A program made the translations under genes and the position numbers. A stretch of DNA of 60,120 nt, from NCBI GenBank assembly GCA_029775965.1, contig JARVJU010000012.1, positions 1 through 60,120 on the forward strand, read 5' to 3'. Positions within the stretch are counted from its first letter, which is position 1; each line of letters opens with the position of its first letter. A model generated the notes under the pieces. It searched no databases. It was given only the letters and a program-made list of their open reading frames with translations, and was not told the origin of the DNA. The stretch comes from Nitrososphaeria archaeon (GTDB taxonomy: Archaea > Thermoproteota > Nitrososphaeria > Conexivisphaerales > DTJL01). This document shows, one piece after another, positions 17,214 to 26,636 of the stretch.

Positions 17214-18541
17214 CTCTTATTATTCAGCTTGACTGCACTCTCAAAGATGTCCAACCCTTCATCAAGCATATCCTGCTCCATGATCAATGGCGGGAATATT
17301 CTTACTGTGCTCTTGCCACAGCTTATAAGCAGTGCACCATGCTTCCAGCTGTAGTCAATTATTGACTGCATCTCCTTCACTCCATATTCCTTGCTCTTTT
17401 TGTCTTTAACTATTTCAACACCAACCATGAGTCCCTTGCCTCTTACATCTCCTATTATCTCGTACTTTTCTTTCATCTCCTCAAGCCTTTTCATCATATG
17501 TCTGCCCAGCTTTTCTGCATTCTGCAGCAGCTTTTTCTTTTCTATCATGCTGATGGTAGCAAGCGCGGATTCTACAGCTACAGGATTTGCACCAAATGTA
17601 GATGCATGTGCCCCTGGTTGCCAGTCCATAGTATCCTTGCCTGTTACAAGAGCAGAAAGTGGCATACCTGCAGCTATTCCTTTAGCTATCAGTATCATAT
17701 CAGGAACAATGTCAAAGTGCTCTATGGCAAACCATCTTCCAGTTCTTCCCATCCCTGATTGGACTTCGTCATCAACTAGGAGTATTCCATTATCCTTTGC
17801 TATCTTCTGCAGTCTTTTGAAATAATCATCAGGTGGAACAACATAGCCACCTTCACCCTGTATTGGTTCGAAGAAGATAGATGATACTTCATCTGCAGGT
17901 ACGTATTTATCCAGCACCTGATCCTTTATGTAATCAATGCAGAAGTAACCGCAGTCAGGATAGCTCTTACCAAAAGGGCATCTGTAGCAATAAGGATATG
18001 GGACATGTGTCACCCCAGGCAAAAGAGGAGAGAAACCCCTCATCTGTTTTGTCTTGCTTGCTGTAAGGCTTACAGCTCCCATGGTTCTTCCATGAAAGGC
18101 ACCAGTAAATGCCATTATTCTTGGCCTCTTTGTGTGATACCTGGCAAGCTTTATCGCTGCTTCTACAGCTTCTGCACCGCTATTCCCAAAGTAGGCTCTC
18201 TTTTCAAACGTGCCAGGAGTTATCTCAAAAAGCTTCTTCGCAAGGCTAGTAACATTCTGATAGTAGAAATCTGTGTAGGAGTAGTGTATAAATTTCTTTG
18301 CCTGAGAGGTTACAGCATCAACAACTTCTCTTGGTGTAGAGCCAACTGATAGCACTCCAAGTCCGGAATTCATATCTATGTATGTATTGCCATCAACATC
18401 CTTAACCAAACAACCGTGCGCAGAATCCACAACAAGAGGATAGAATCTATCTATTGACGGTGACAAAGTATTCATAGTATCTTCAACTATCTTCTTTGCC
18501 TTTGGGCCGGGCGGCTCTACCCTGATTTCTGCATATTTCAT
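17210..18541 (-). CDS. Class III PLP enzyme (aminotransferase or amino-acid racemase)
   Basis: 443 aa of the fold-type I acetylornithine/4-aminobutyrate aminotransferase family. GNSGAEAVEAAI binds PLP phosphate, D258 (VDDEVQSGMGRTG) contacts the pyridine nitrogen, and K287 (LIAKGIAAGMP) forms the Schiff base. A four-cysteine insertion (C185, C188, C197, C201; YCYRCPFG...CGYFC) resembles the Thermococcales members annotated as acetylornithine aminotransferases, some of which proved to be broad-substrate amino-acid racemases. So transamination of omega-amino acids and racemisation are both open. There are no pathway neighbours to decide. Start is ATG 18541. Confidence 0.88.
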   Translation of the reverse strand: MKYAEIRVEPPGPKAKKIVEDTMNTLSPSIDRFYPLVVDSAHGCLVKDVDGNTYIDMNSGLGVLSVGSTPREVVDAVTSQAKKFIHYSYTDFYYQNVTSLAKKLFEITPGTFEKRAYFGNSGAEAVEAAIKLARYHTKRPRIMAFTGAFHGRTMGAVSLTASKTKQMRGFSPLLPGVTHVPYPYCYRCPFGKSYPDCGYFCIDYIKDQVLDKYVPADEVSSIFFEPIQGEGGYVVPPDDYFKRLQKIAKDNGILLVDDEVQSGMGRTGRWFAIEHFDIVPDMILIAKGIAAGMPLSALVTGKDTMDWQPGAHASTFGANPVAVESALATISMIEKKKLLQNAEKLGRHMMKRLEEMKEKYEIIGDVRGKGLMVGVEIVKDKKSKEYGVKEMQSIIDYSWKHGALLISCGKSTVRIFPPLIMEQDMLDEGLDIFESAVKLNNKS

Positions 18542-18779
18542 AATGTATCTTTTGTGCGTACCTTTACAAAAGTCTTCTTGTCCATTATCCTAAGCATGGC
18601 ATATGTAAAACGAACATGCTACTCTGGCATCTGTTAGCTCTCTTCAAGCTATTATCCTGTTTCTTTTCAAAAGCTGCGCAATCCGCAGGTGCCTTACCAT
18701 GTAGCGAATCATGTTATGCTTTCTGTTGCTGAAGATATGAATACAAACTTATTATAGAGTAATCATCATAAAGACTGCC
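18542..18779. promoter_or_regulatory. Divergent intergenic region
   Basis: This 238-bp gap separates the leftward class III PLP gene from the rightward OsmC gene. ACTTATTATAG at 18747-18757 is a TATA-like element about 25-30 nt before the OsmC ATG, implying a leaderless transcript. Nothing else recognisable is present. Confidence 0.45.
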
Positions 18780-19226
18780 ATGTCTGAAGAAGTTCCGCCA
18801 AAGGTTGTTGTCGAGCTGCAGGAGGGGTATACGTTCAAAGTCAGTTTTCCAGGGGCTAAGAATGACACATTTCTTATGGATGAGCCACCCCCTTTAGGTC
18901 AGCTTAACGGTCCAAACGCATCGAGAGTTCTTAGCGCAGCTATAGCTAACTGTCTGAGTGCTAGTCTCCTATTCTGTCTTAGAAAAGGAAGGGTTAATGT
19001 GAAGAAGATAATTACAGAGGCAGAGCCAGAGGTAAAGAGGAATAAGGATGGCTACTGGCGTGTTGTCAGAGTAAACGTCAAAATATACCCTGAATTTGAT
19101 GGAGATGTAGACAAAGATAGGGTAAGTAGATGTCTGGATATATTCGAAAACTACTGTGTAGTAACAGGCGCCGTCAGAGAGGGGATAGATGTCAATGTTG
19201 ATGTGGATACTGCAAAACCAAAATAA
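18780..19226 (+). CDS. OsmC/Ohr-family peroxide-reducing protein
   Basis: 148-aa protein with the two redox cysteines of the OsmC family, C58 in AIANCLSASLLF and C126 in IFENYCVVTGA. These reduce organic hydroperoxides by thiol chemistry; OsmC rather than Ohr is suggested by the single long central helix segment. The beta-rich N-terminal half (VVELQEGYTFKVSFPG) fits. It is preceded by a TATA box suggesting a leaderless ATG start and followed by the ATP synthase operon, with no functional link evident. Confidence 0.88.
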   Translation: MSEEVPPKVVVELQEGYTFKVSFPGAKNDTFLMDEPPPLGQLNGPNASRVLSAAIANCLSASLLFCLRKGRVNVKKIITEAEPEVKRNKDGYWRVVRVNVKIYPEFDGDVDKDRVSRCLDIFENYCVVTGAVREGIDVNVDVDTAKPK

Positions 19227-19330
19227 CAAAAGGAGAGAAGAATCAGGCTTCATAGATAAACACTGAAAGAAGTGCTAAAAACATATATAGCCAGGCAATT
19301 CTGCCCTTTTTCGCAGGTGCACTAGTCAAA

Positions 19331-19552
19331 TTGCCCGTAGATTCCAATCTAGCTCTAGCCGCTGCGATTGTTATAGCTGGAGGTCTCATAGGGACAGGAA
19401 TAGCCCAGCAAGGTATCGGAGCAGCAGGTATGGGAATAATAGCAGAAAAACCGGAGAAGTTCGGCCAGGTGCTGTTCTTCTTCGTAATACCAGAAACGCT
19501 ATGGATAATAGGGTTTGTCCTTGGTGTGATACTGCTACTGAACATACTGTAA
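19331..19552 (+). CDS. atpK: A-type ATP synthase proteolipid subunit K (c-ring)
   Basis: The 73-aa two-helix hairpin forms the membrane rotor ring. The second helix contains the ion-binding glutamate E55 in FVIPETLWIIGFVLG; the loop between helices is GEKP-like (AEKPEKFGQ). Start is TTG 19331 behind a TATA element CATATATA (19282-19289). It is the first gene of the K-E-C-F-A-B-D-x-H-I operon, followed 16 nt later by atpE. A second, about 60-70 per cent similar K gene lies at 29779-30012 on the other strand. Confidence 0.95.
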   Translation: MPVDSNLALAAAIVIAGGLIGTGIAQQGIGAAGMGIIAEKPEKFGQVLFFFVIPETLWIIGFVLGVILLLNIL

Positions 19553-19568
19553 AAAGAGACGGGTCCCC

Positions 19569-20144
19569 ATGGGAACCGAGGCACTGTCAGGAGCAGAGGC
19601 GCTACTTAGAGAACTTGCCGATAAGAAGGCGAAAGCTCTCAAATCTTTAGAGCAAGAATTTGAAGCCAAGTTAAAAGAGGTTGAAACACAGACAGCAGCT
19701 GCTATAGCAGAAATACAGCAGAGGGCTCAGGACGAGTCAAAACTCCAGGCTGAAAAAGAGAGAAACAGGATAATTGGAGCATCTAAGCTTCAAGCCAAAA
19801 AGCTGATATTTGATGCAACAGAAAAGATGATGAAGGAAAATCTTGAAAGTCTACAACAGGTATTGAAATCTTATACAGAAAGTGAACCTTACAAAGACCT
19901 GCTTCTAAGAATGGCCAATTATGCATCAAGAAGGCTGGGCAGAGGTATGGTGATAAAGTGCAGAGAAAAAGATAAAGCAATACTGAATGATAAAGGGTTT
20001 AAGGTAATTTCATCAGACATACAGAGCGTGGGAGGAATAATAGCTTATAATTCAAATAGAAGCCTGGAGCTTGACCTAAGGCTTGAGGAGCTGCTAAGGA
20101 TAAAGGAGGAGCAGGTCAGAGCTGCAATAGCTGGTAAAGGGTAA
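19569..20144 (+). CDS. atpE: A-type ATP synthase subunit E (peripheral stalk)
   Basis: 191-aa peripheral-stalk protein. The first about 100 residues are a charged coiled coil (KKAKALKSLEQEFEAKLKEVE, then repeated KLQAEKERNRI), and the C-terminal part is a globular domain ending in the family's RSLELDLRLEELL helix, which binds the catalytic head. Length and operon place between K and C are standard. It pairs with the coiled-coil subunit H encoded at 26294. ATG 19569 follows the K stop after 16 nt. Confidence 0.92.
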   Translation: MGTEALSGAEALLRELADKKAKALKSLEQEFEAKLKEVETQTAAAIAEIQQRAQDESKLQAEKERNRIIGASKLQAKKLIFDATEKMMKENLESLQQVLKSYTESEPYKDLLLRMANYASRRLGRGMVIKCREKDKAILNDKGFKVISSDIQSVGGIIAYNSNRSLELDLRLEELLRIKEEQVRAAIAGKG

Positions 20145-20149
20145 AAAAT

Positions 20150-21217
20150 ATGCTAGAGGTTATGTACTCAGCCGCCTTTGGGAGACTAAGAAGTCTGTCA
20201 CTCGATTTTCTATCAAAGGATTTCCTTCTTAATCTTGCAAGAATGGAAGATCCTTCTGAAATAGCTGAAGCATTAGAATCTACATGGTATAGGTCTGATA
20301 TTGAATCTGCTGCATCCATGTACAGTCCGCCAGAGCTCATAGAGGTAGCAGTAAACAAACATCTTATATTTGTGAACAGACTAGCAGTGTCAGTCGTTCC
20401 CCTTTTTGGTAAGAATGCTATGCTTGCATATCTTTCAAAATGGGATATTGAAAATATAGAACTCATACTTGCTGCAAAGAGCCTTGGAAGGTCGCTAGAA
20501 GAAACAGAACCTTTCCTTGTTTCCTCGAGAAACTTGCCTGTAGGTATTGCTGGCAATGTCATACCATACAGCGACCTCAAGCTTTTATTGCAGCAGCCTG
20601 ATATAGAAGCTGTTGTAAATCAGCTTGTCAAGTATGGCTATGGCGCAGTTTTGCTCCAGGAGCTGAGTGATTTTCGCAGGAGTGGAGACCTGGGTAGCTT
20701 TACAGCAGCTTTGCAAAAATACTACTATCAAAGATTACTTTGGGAGCTCAGGTTCTTCAGGGGGGATGAGATACTTCTCAGAGAATACGTCAAGGCAGAG
20801 ATCGCAAAAAAGAATATTTTAAATCTGCTAAAATCTAAGGAGTCTTCACTTCCAAAGGAGACATTTACCAAGCATATAATAGAGGGAGGCCTGATAGAGC
20901 CAAGGCAGCTACTCGATGCTTATGATGCTTCAGGCTATAAAGAGATGGTAAGGAGGTTTGAACCATGGTTCGACCTCTCTAACGCTGTAGCAAGGTATGA
21001 AGAAACTGGTAATCTTACAGAATTCGAAGTTGAAATAGACAGAATGCTGAGTCGCACATACCTTTCAAAACTCAGGAGCAAGGCACTGTCAGTATCCTCT
21101 GTATTCGAGTTTGTCATAAGGGCTGAATACGAAAGACAGAATATAAGAAGAATAGTCTACGCAAAGCAGTACAAGATGTCAGAAAAATATATTAACGATA
21201 TTCTTTTGGTGGGTTGA
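20150..21217 (+). CDS. atpC: A-type ATP synthase subunit C (central stalk connector)
   Basis: 355-aa all-helical protein (V-type subunit d homologue) that sits on the K ring and couples it to the D/F shaft. The three-fold repeat organisation of the family is visible as repeated blocks ending in conserved leucine-rich helices; LAAKSLGRSLEETEPFL and the C-terminal EYERQNIRRIVYAKQY are the strongest signatures. It starts 5 nt after atpE and overlaps atpF by 4 nt. A paralogue of almost equal length (28659-29726, minus) shares long blocks such as NLPVGIAGNVIP. Confidence 0.93.
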   Translation: MLEVMYSAAFGRLRSLSLDFLSKDFLLNLARMEDPSEIAEALESTWYRSDIESAASMYSPPELIEVAVNKHLIFVNRLAVSVVPLFGKNAMLAYLSKWDIENIELILAAKSLGRSLEETEPFLVSSRNLPVGIAGNVIPYSDLKLLLQQPDIEAVVNQLVKYGYGAVLLQELSDFRRSGDLGSFTAALQKYYYQRLLWELRFFRGDEILLREYVKAEIAKKNILNLLKSKESSLPKETFTKHIIEGGLIEPRQLLDAYDASGYKEMVRRFEPWFDLSNAVARYEETGNLTEFEVEIDRMLSRTYLSKLRSKALSVSSVFEFVIRAEYERQNIRRIVYAKQYKMSEKYINDILLVG

Positions 21218-21564
21218 ATGTCTTGAGTTCTAAGCAATCCAGTCAAGTAGCAGGCAAAATAGCGGTAGTGGGTGATAGAGAATTGGCTCTCGGCTACAGG
21301 CTTCTTGGTGTTGATGATACCTTTATTGTATCCGATTCGGATGCACCTACAACCATAATGAACCTCTTTTCTTCCGAACAGTACAGCCTGATAATAATAG
21401 CAGATCAGGTCAGGAAGAAGCTTTCCAAGGCTATGATAGAGAAGCTTGAGGCATCACTCGCTCCTCTTGTAATATTCATGCCCTCCCCGAGTGAGCAGGT
21501 TGAAGAAGAATCTCTTGCAGCACTCGCAAAGAGGGTTCTGGGGATAGACCTTAAGGTGAGCTGA
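21214..21564 (+). CDS. atpF: A-type ATP synthase subunit F (central stalk)
   Basis: 116-aa Rossmann-like central-stalk subunit, recognisable by [21 protein letters not shown] at the start and the [14 protein letters not shown] strand-helix. It binds the D coiled coil and regulates rotation. The reading frame begins TTG 21214, overlapping the atpC stop; a second in-frame TTG at 21223 would cost three residues. It is followed 5 nt later by atpA. Confidence 0.92.
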   Translation: MNVLSSKQSSQVAGKIAVVGDRELALGYRLLGVDDTFIVSDSDAPTTIMNLFSSEQYSLIIIADQVRKKLSKAMIEKLEASLAPLVIFMPSPSEQVEEESLAALAKRVLGIDLKVS

Positions 21565-21569
21565 TAGAT

Positions 21570-24071
21570 ATGGCACAGGGCACTGTTGTAAGAGTTTCTG
21601 GACCTGTTGTCGTGGCAGAAGGGCTCGAAGGTGCAAAGATGTTCGACGTTGTAAGAACAGGAGAATTGGGTCTTATTGGCGAGGTTATAAGGCTGGAGGG
21701 GAATAAAGTAACCATTCAGGTTTACGAAGATACAACTGGTATAAGACCTGGAGACAAAGTTGAGAATACAAAGCAGCCTCTTTCTGTAGAGCTTGGTCCG
21801 GGTCTCCTCACCTCAATATACGACGGTGTTCAGAGACCTCTGAATATACTGAGAAGCAAGAGTGGTGATTTCATAAGCAGAGGCATCATAATACCTGCTC
21901 TTGATGAAAAGAAAAAATGGGATTTTGTAGCAGTTAAAAAGAAGGGGGATAAGATAGAAGAAGGAGATATACTGGGAGAAGTTCAAGAAACTCCTCTGAT
22001 AAAGCATAAGGTAATGCTGCCCCTAGGTCTAAGGGGAGAGCTGGTAGAGCTCAGGTCTGGATCCTATACAATCAGAGATGCTATAGGTGTGGTTCAGACA
22101 GGTCAAGGAAAGGAAGATATCTTTCTCGCCACAAAATGGACAGTAAGAATCCCAAGACCTTTTAAGAGAAAACTGCCTCCGGAAACACCTCTTATAACAG
22201 GTCAGAGGGTTCTGGATACATTCTTCCCTGTTGCCAAGGGAGGTACAGCTGCAATACCTGGCCCATTCGGTAGTGGTAAATGTGTTCTGGGCAATACACC
22301 TGTCTACCTTGCTGATGGTTCAGTTGTAGAAATATCAGAAATATACAACAGATACAGGAACTTTGGCAGAGTGGATAGAAGAGAATACGAAGAGATAGTC
22401 ACGCTAGACTTTGACCTGAAACTATTTTCATACAAGGATGGCAGGATAATCGAGAGCAGCACAAGGACACTCTACAAAGGGATGAGTGACAGTGTAATTT
22501 CTATCAAAACAGCAAGTGGAAGAAGTGTAAATGTGACCCCAAGTCATAAGCTCTTCAGCATGGATGGCATTGGGAGGATGTCGAATATTGAAGCAAGGTA
22601 TCTAGCAAAGGGTATGAAGCTTGTAGCAGTAGGGAAAATTCCAACAAATTGCTCCAATATATCAAAGCTTACAGGTATACTTGAATCTGCAGAAAGGGAT
22701 CCAACAGGAAGGCTTGTTATAAAAGCTGAGAGTACTCGAGCAAGGAGGGAAATATCACTCTTACTTCTTTCGCATGGGATAGCATACTCTTTTGATGATG
22801 CTACATATGATATTTATATTCAGAGCTCTTCCTTTGTTCAAAACAAAACATCAAAGGAGCAGTCCTTGCTACTGCAGCAACACTCATGGGTCTTTGCTGA
22901 CGAAATAGTTGAAGTCAAGGAGATAGCTGGTCCGCATGTAGTCTACGACTTCTCTCTTCCTGATTTTGAAGAAAACTTTGTCGGAGGGGAAGGGGCCCTT
23001 TTGCTACATAACACAGTTACACAGCAGCAGCTGGCTAAATGGTCAGACAGCAATGTAGTAGTGTATGTTGGATGTGGTGAAAGAGGGAATGAGATGACGG
23101 AAGTATTGGTGACATTCCCTGAACTGAAGGATCCCAAATCCGGGAGGCCATTGCTTGAGAGAACAATACTCGTTGCAAACACTTCGAACATGCCTGTTGC
23201 AGCCAGGGAGGCAAGCATCTATACAGGCATAACCATGGCTGAATATTATAGAGATATGGGTTACGACGTAGCTCTTATGGCTGATAGTACATCAAGGTGG
23301 GCTGAGGCTCTAAGAGAGATTTCAGGTAGACTCGAAGAGATGCCTGGTGAAGAAGGCTATCCTGCCTACCTTGGCAGAAGGCTTGCGGAATTTTATGAAA
23401 GGTCAGGAAGGGTGGTTGTTCTATCACCTGAAGAGAGAATAGGTTCTGTAACAATCGTTGGAGCTGTTTCTCCTCCAGGCGGAGACTTTTCTGAGCCTGT
23501 ATCCCAAAATACTCTTAGAGTTACCAGGGTCTTCTGGGCTCTTGATGCAAGCCTTGCAGGAAGGAGGCACTTCCCAGCGATAAACTGGCTAACAAGCTAT
23601 TCTCTTTATGCGGATGATCTTGCAGGCTGGGGCAGGCAAAATGTTGGCAAAGACTGGCCAGAAATGAGGGCTAAGGCACTCGAAATACTACAGAAGGAGG
23701 CAGAACTTCAGGATATAGTTCAGCTTGTAGGCTATGATGCACTGCCAGAATCTGAAAAGGGTATACTCGACATTGCAAGAATGATAAGAGAGGACTATCT
23801 TCAGCAGAGTGCATTCGACGAAGTGGATACCTATTCTTCAATAAAGAAGCAGTATGAAATGCTGAAAACTATACTTCAGTTCGGTGATAAAGAGGCTGAA
23901 GCAATAAAGGCTGGAGTGCAGGCTTCCCAGATATCAGCTCTTGATGTAAAGAATAAGATATCTAGGATGAAATGGACACCTGAGGATAAGATGCAGGAGC
24001 TTCTAAATGAAATAGAACAGGATATGAAGGGGCAGTTTGAATCGTTGATCCAGACGGTGATAGCCACATGA
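21570..24071 (+). CDS. atpA: A-type ATP synthase catalytic subunit A, with intein
   Basis: 833-aa precursor of the catalytic ATPase subunit. The mature exteins total 589 aa, the usual A-subunit length. Extein features: beta-barrel N-terminus, non-homologous region ending near GRTGPFG-type loop, Walker A GPFGSGK interrupted after K237 by a 244-residue intein and resuming T482-V-T, the Walker B-region strand [15 protein letters not shown], and [11 protein letters not shown]. Without splicing the P-loop is broken, so activity depends on intein excision. The ATG lies 5 nt after atpF; its stop overlaps the atpB start (ATGA). Confidence 0.97.
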   Translation: MAQGTVVRVSGPVVVAEGLEGAKMFDVVRTGELGLIGEVIRLEGNKVTIQVYEDTTGIRPGDKVENTKQPLSVELGPGLLTSIYDGVQRPLNILRSKSGDFISRGIIIPALDEKKKWDFVAVKKKGDKIEEGDILGEVQETPLIKHKVMLPLGLRGELVELRSGSYTIRDAIGVVQTGQGKEDIFLATKWTVRIPRPFKRKLPPETPLITGQRVLDTFFPVAKGGTAAIPGPFGSGKCVLGNTPVYLADGSVVEISEIYNRYRNFGRVDRREYEEIVTLDFDLKLFSYKDGRIIESSTRTLYKGMSDSVISIKTASGRSVNVTPSHKLFSMDGIGRMSNIEARYLAKGMKLVAVGKIPTNCSNISKLTGILESAERDPTGRLVIKAESTRARREISLLLLSHGIAYSFDDATYDIYIQSSSFVQNKTSKEQSLLLQQHSWVFADEIVEVKEIAGPHVVYDFSLPDFEENFVGGEGALLLHNTVTQQQLAKWSDSNVVVYVGCGERGNEMTEVLVTFPELKDPKSGRPLLERTILVANTSNMPVAAREASIYTGITMAEYYRDMGYDVALMADSTSRWAEALREISGRLEEMPGEEGYPAYLGRRLAEFYERSGRVVVLSPEERIGSVTIVGAVSPPGGDFSEPVSQNTLRVTRVFWALDASLAGRRHFPAINWLTSYSLYADDLAGWGRQNVGKDWPEMRAKALEILQKEAELQDIVQLVGYDALPESEKGILDIARMIREDYLQQSAFDEVDTYSSIKKQYEMLKTILQFGDKEAEAIKAGVQASQISALDVKNKISRMKWTPEDKMQELLNEIEQDMKGQFESLIQTVIAT
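22281..23012 (+). mobile_element. Intein in AtpA Walker A loop (residues 238-481)
   Basis: The insertion starts with C238 ([13 protein letters not shown], splicing block A), contains the block B TPSHKLFS histidine motif near residue 325, and ends with block [16 protein letters not shown] ... GALLLHN before extein T482. Cys1, His-Asn end and +1 Thr are all present, so splicing should work. At 244 aa it is too long for a minimal splicing domain and too short for a full LAGLIDADG intein; the middle ([24 protein letters not shown]) looks like the C-terminal part of a homing endonuclease, but no LAGLIDADG motif is visible. The site is the P-loop used by other archaeal ATPase inteins. Confidence 0.94.
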
Positions 24072-25444
24072 TACCATTATCCTATAAAACAATCTCTCAG
24101 GTCTCTGGCCCTTTACTTTTTGTAGAAAAGGTAAAAGATGCAGCATATGGCGAAATAGTAGAGATTACAAATGCTCTCGGAGAGAAGTTGAGAGGACAGG
24201 TGCTTGACTCAAGCAATGGATTGGCCATTGTGCAGGTATTTGGCTCAACCATAGGACTTAATGTTGGGGAAACATCTGTAAGGTTTCTGGGTGAAACTGC
24301 TAGGGTATCAGTCTCTGACGAAATGCTGGGTAGAACGTTCGATGGTCTGGGCAACCCCAGGGATGGAGGGCCAAGAATAGTCTCTAAGCATAAGGTTGAG
24401 ATAGTAGGCTCTGGGATAAATCCTTACAGCAGGGATGAACCTTCTGAGTTCATCGAGACAGGTATATCAGCTATCGACGGGATGAACACACTTGTAAGGG
24501 GACAGAAGCTCCCTCTTTTTTCAGGTTCAGGTCTCCCTCATAATGTTCTTGCATCCCAGATAGCAAGACAGGCAAAAGTTCTGAGTGCCTCCGAGAGCTT
24601 TGCAGTAGTCTTTGCAGCGATGGGGATAACGAGCGAAGAGGCGAACTTCTTCGTCAGACAGTTCGAGGAGACAGGAGCACTAGAGAGAACTGTCCTGTTT
24701 CTAAACTTGGCATCTGATCCTTCTATGGAGAGAATACTAACCCCAAGACTTGCACTGACAACTGCAGAATTTCTTGCTTACGAAACAGAAAGGCATGTGC
24801 TCGTCATTCTCAGTGATATGACAACCTATTGCGAGGCTTTAAGGGAAATCTCTGCAGCGAGAAATGAGGTGCCCGGAAGGAGGGGTTACCCTGGTTACAT
24901 GTACACTGACCTAGCAACTATCTACGAAAGAGCAGGTAGAATAAAAGGCAGGAACGGCTCGATAACACAGCTACCTATACTTACAATGCCAGCAGATGAT
25001 AAAACACATCCGATACCTGACCTTACTGGTTATATCACTGAAGGTCAGGTATACCTGAGCAGAGACCTCGATAGAGCTGGAATTTATCCTCCGATAGATG
25101 TTCTGGAAAGCCTGTCAAGACTGATGAACCAAGGCATAGGAAAAGGGAGAACGAGAGAAGACCATAGAGGCTTGGCAGACCAGCTATACGCTTCCTATGC
25201 GCAGGGTAAAGATGTGAGGGCACTCTCAGCTATAGTTGGCGAAGAGGCGCTCAGCGCAACTGATAAGAAACTTCTCCGCATAACTGATAAATTTGAGAGG
25301 ATGTTCGTTGCTCAAGGGGTATACGAGGATAGAAGTATAGAGAAGACACTTGAGATAGGGTGGCAGGTGATAGAGGAGCTTTCTGATTCAGAAATAAAGA
25401 GAATAAAGCCTGAGCTGATAGCAAAGTACAGACCGAAGAAATAG
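24068..25444 (+). CDS. atpB: A-type ATP synthase subunit B
   Basis: 458-aa non-catalytic nucleotide-binding subunit that alternates with A in the hexameric head. It opens with the beta-barrel ([23 protein letters not shown]) and has SGSGLPHN in place of a Walker A lysine loop, which is how B subunits differ from [18 protein letters not shown], the [13 protein letters not shown] helix and [19 protein letters not shown] are typical. It overlaps atpA by 4 nt and is followed by atpD after 9 nt. No intein here. Confidence 0.97.
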   Translation: MIPLSYKTISQVSGPLLFVEKVKDAAYGEIVEITNALGEKLRGQVLDSSNGLAIVQVFGSTIGLNVGETSVRFLGETARVSVSDEMLGRTFDGLGNPRDGGPRIVSKHKVEIVGSGINPYSRDEPSEFIETGISAIDGMNTLVRGQKLPLFSGSGLPHNVLASQIARQAKVLSASESFAVVFAAMGITSEEANFFVRQFEETGALERTVLFLNLASDPSMERILTPRLALTTAEFLAYETERHVLVILSDMTTYCEALREISAARNEVPGRRGYPGYMYTDLATIYERAGRIKGRNGSITQLPILTMPADDKTHPIPDLTGYITEGQVYLSRDLDRAGIYPPIDVLESLSRLMNQGIGKGRTREDHRGLADQLYASYAQGKDVRALSAIVGEEALSATDKKLLRITDKFERMFVAQGVYEDRSIEKTLEIGWQVIEELSDSEIKRIKPELIAKYRPKK

Positions 25445-25453
25445 TGAATCATA

Positions 25454-26086
25454 ATGCCTGTGGCTACAAACGTCAGACCGACGAGGATGGAATACCTGAG
25501 GACGGTAAGAAGGATAGCCGTAGCTCGCAAAGGTTTGAAGCTTCTTAAGCTAAAAAGGCAGGCGCTTATACTGGAATTCTTTGCTCTTAGCAAAACTATA
25601 GCGAACCTGCGCACAGGTCTCAAAAAGAAGCTTGCTACGGGATACGAATCAATACACAGGGCTGAACTTTTTGCCGGGCCGCTCAGATTAGAATATGAAT
25701 CCATGAGGATCCCGAAGATTAAGGAGTTAAGGGTAAGAAGCAAGAATGTTATGGGTGTTAGAATACCTCAGATAGAGCAGCAGGAGATCTCCTTACTTGG
25801 TGAGGAGTATCTTCTTGAGCTACCTGCGTCTATAAATCAGGCGATAAAGAGCTACAGGGATATTCACAGAATGGTTCTGGACGTTGCTGAAAAGGAAACT
25901 TCCCTCAGAAAGCTCCTCCTCGAAATAGAAAGGATAAAGAGGAGGTCCAATGCAATAGAGAATGTCTTAATACCAAGGCTTGAAGCAAATGCAAAATACA
26001 TAAAATTTAGATTTGATGAGATGGAAAGGGAAAATTTCGTTAAGCTTAAGAGTGTGAAGAACAAAATATCTCAAAGGGGAGCTTAG
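25454..26086 (+). CDS. atpD: A-type ATP synthase subunit D (rotor shaft)
   Basis: 210 aa, long antiparallel coiled coil that forms the rotating shaft inside the A3B3 head. The N-terminal NVRPTRMEYLRTVRRIAVARKGLKLLK and the C-terminal IERIKRRSNAIENVLIPRLE helices are the family hallmarks. The short central hairpin region lies between them. ATG 25454 follows atpB by 9 nt. The next ORF starts just 1 nt beyond its stop. Confidence 0.95.
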   Translation: MPVATNVRPTRMEYLRTVRRIAVARKGLKLLKLKRQALILEFFALSKTIANLRTGLKKKLATGYESIHRAELFAGPLRLEYESMRIPKIKELRVRSKNVMGVRIPQIEQQEISLLGEEYLLELPASINQAIKSYRDIHRMVLDVAEKETSLRKLLLEIERIKRRSNAIENVLIPRLEANAKYIKFRFDEMERENFVKLKSVKNKISQRGA

Positions 26087-26087
26087 G

Positions 26088-26288
26088 ATGGCTGAGCCTG
26101 ACGATAAGAAAAAGAAATGGTATATGCCGAAGTACTATTATTGGGCCAAGAACCCACCTAAGCTCAACCTTCCGCCAAAGAACCCAAGCCCGCAGCAGAA
26201 AAAGTTCTTCAGAATAATGATTGCTTTGAGAATAGCTAGAATAGCTGCTGTTGCTCTTGTTCTGGCGCTTCTATTTTTAAGGTGGTAA
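26088..26288 (+). CDS. Small single-TM protein within the ATP synthase operon
   Basis: A 66-aa protein I do not recognise. The first half is charged, then aromatic and proline-rich (KKWYMPKYYYWAKNPPKLNLPPKN), and the last about 22 residues form one hydrophobic helix (IARIAAVALVLALLFLRW). It lies between atpD and the peripheral-stalk gene, 1 nt after the former and with its end upstream of the ATG of the latter, so it is translated with the operon. An accessory or assembly subunit of the membrane sector is plausible from position and topology only. The sequence gives no catalytic motif. Confidence 0.8.
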   Translation: MAEPDDKKKKWYMPKYYYWAKNPPKLNLPPKNPSPQQKKFFRIMIALRIARIAAVALVLALLFLRW

Positions 26289-26293
26289 AAGCA

Positions 26294-26626
26294 ATGGAGA
26301 AACAGAACTATCTAGAAATACTCCAGCAGATAAAGAAGGCAGAAGAAGAAATGAATCAGGCCATTTCGGAGAAAAAGAGAGAGCTAGAAGAGAGTCTTAA
26401 CAAAGCTAAGGAGCTCTCAGAGAAGCAGATACAGGAGGCCAGAGCAGAGGCTCAAAGTACTGTTGAAAAAGAAGTAGAAAAGGCCAGAAAAGAAGCAGAG
26501 GAGCAAGCATCAGCTATTATCAGAGAGGCAGAAGATAAGGCTAAAGAAATACTTTCAAAGAAACTCTCTTCTGAAGTGCTAAAATCGATAATAGAGCAGA
26601 TACTTATATCGGATTTCAGAGAGTGA
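26294..26626 (+). CDS. atpH: A-type ATP synthase subunit H (peripheral stalk coiled coil)
   Basis: A 110-aa protein that is almost wholly a heptad-like coiled coil rich in Glu, Lys and Ala (for example KKAEEEMNQAISEKKRELEES and ARKEAEEQASAIIREAEDKA). This is the composition of subunit H (also called G), which twists together with E to make the stator stalks. ATG 26294 has GGTGG about 10 nt upstream; an in-frame GTG at 26282 overlaps the preceding stop and is less likely. It leads into atpI after 10 nt. Confidence 0.85.
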   Translation: MEKQNYLEILQQIKKAEEEMNQAISEKKRELEESLNKAKELSEKQIQEARAEAQSTVEKEVEKARKEAEEQASAIIREAEDKAKEILSKKLSSEVLKSIIEQILISDFRE

Positions 26627-26636
26627 AAGCAATTTG

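Noticed and set aside
17391-18349. Several + frames opposite the class III PLP gene
   Set aside because: All antisense to a complete enzyme with intact catalytic residues.
22281-23012. Gene duplication or foreign domain inside atpA instead of an intein
   Set aside because: Cys at the first position, block B histidine, and His-Asn/Thr at the end inside the P-loop are specific for an intein.
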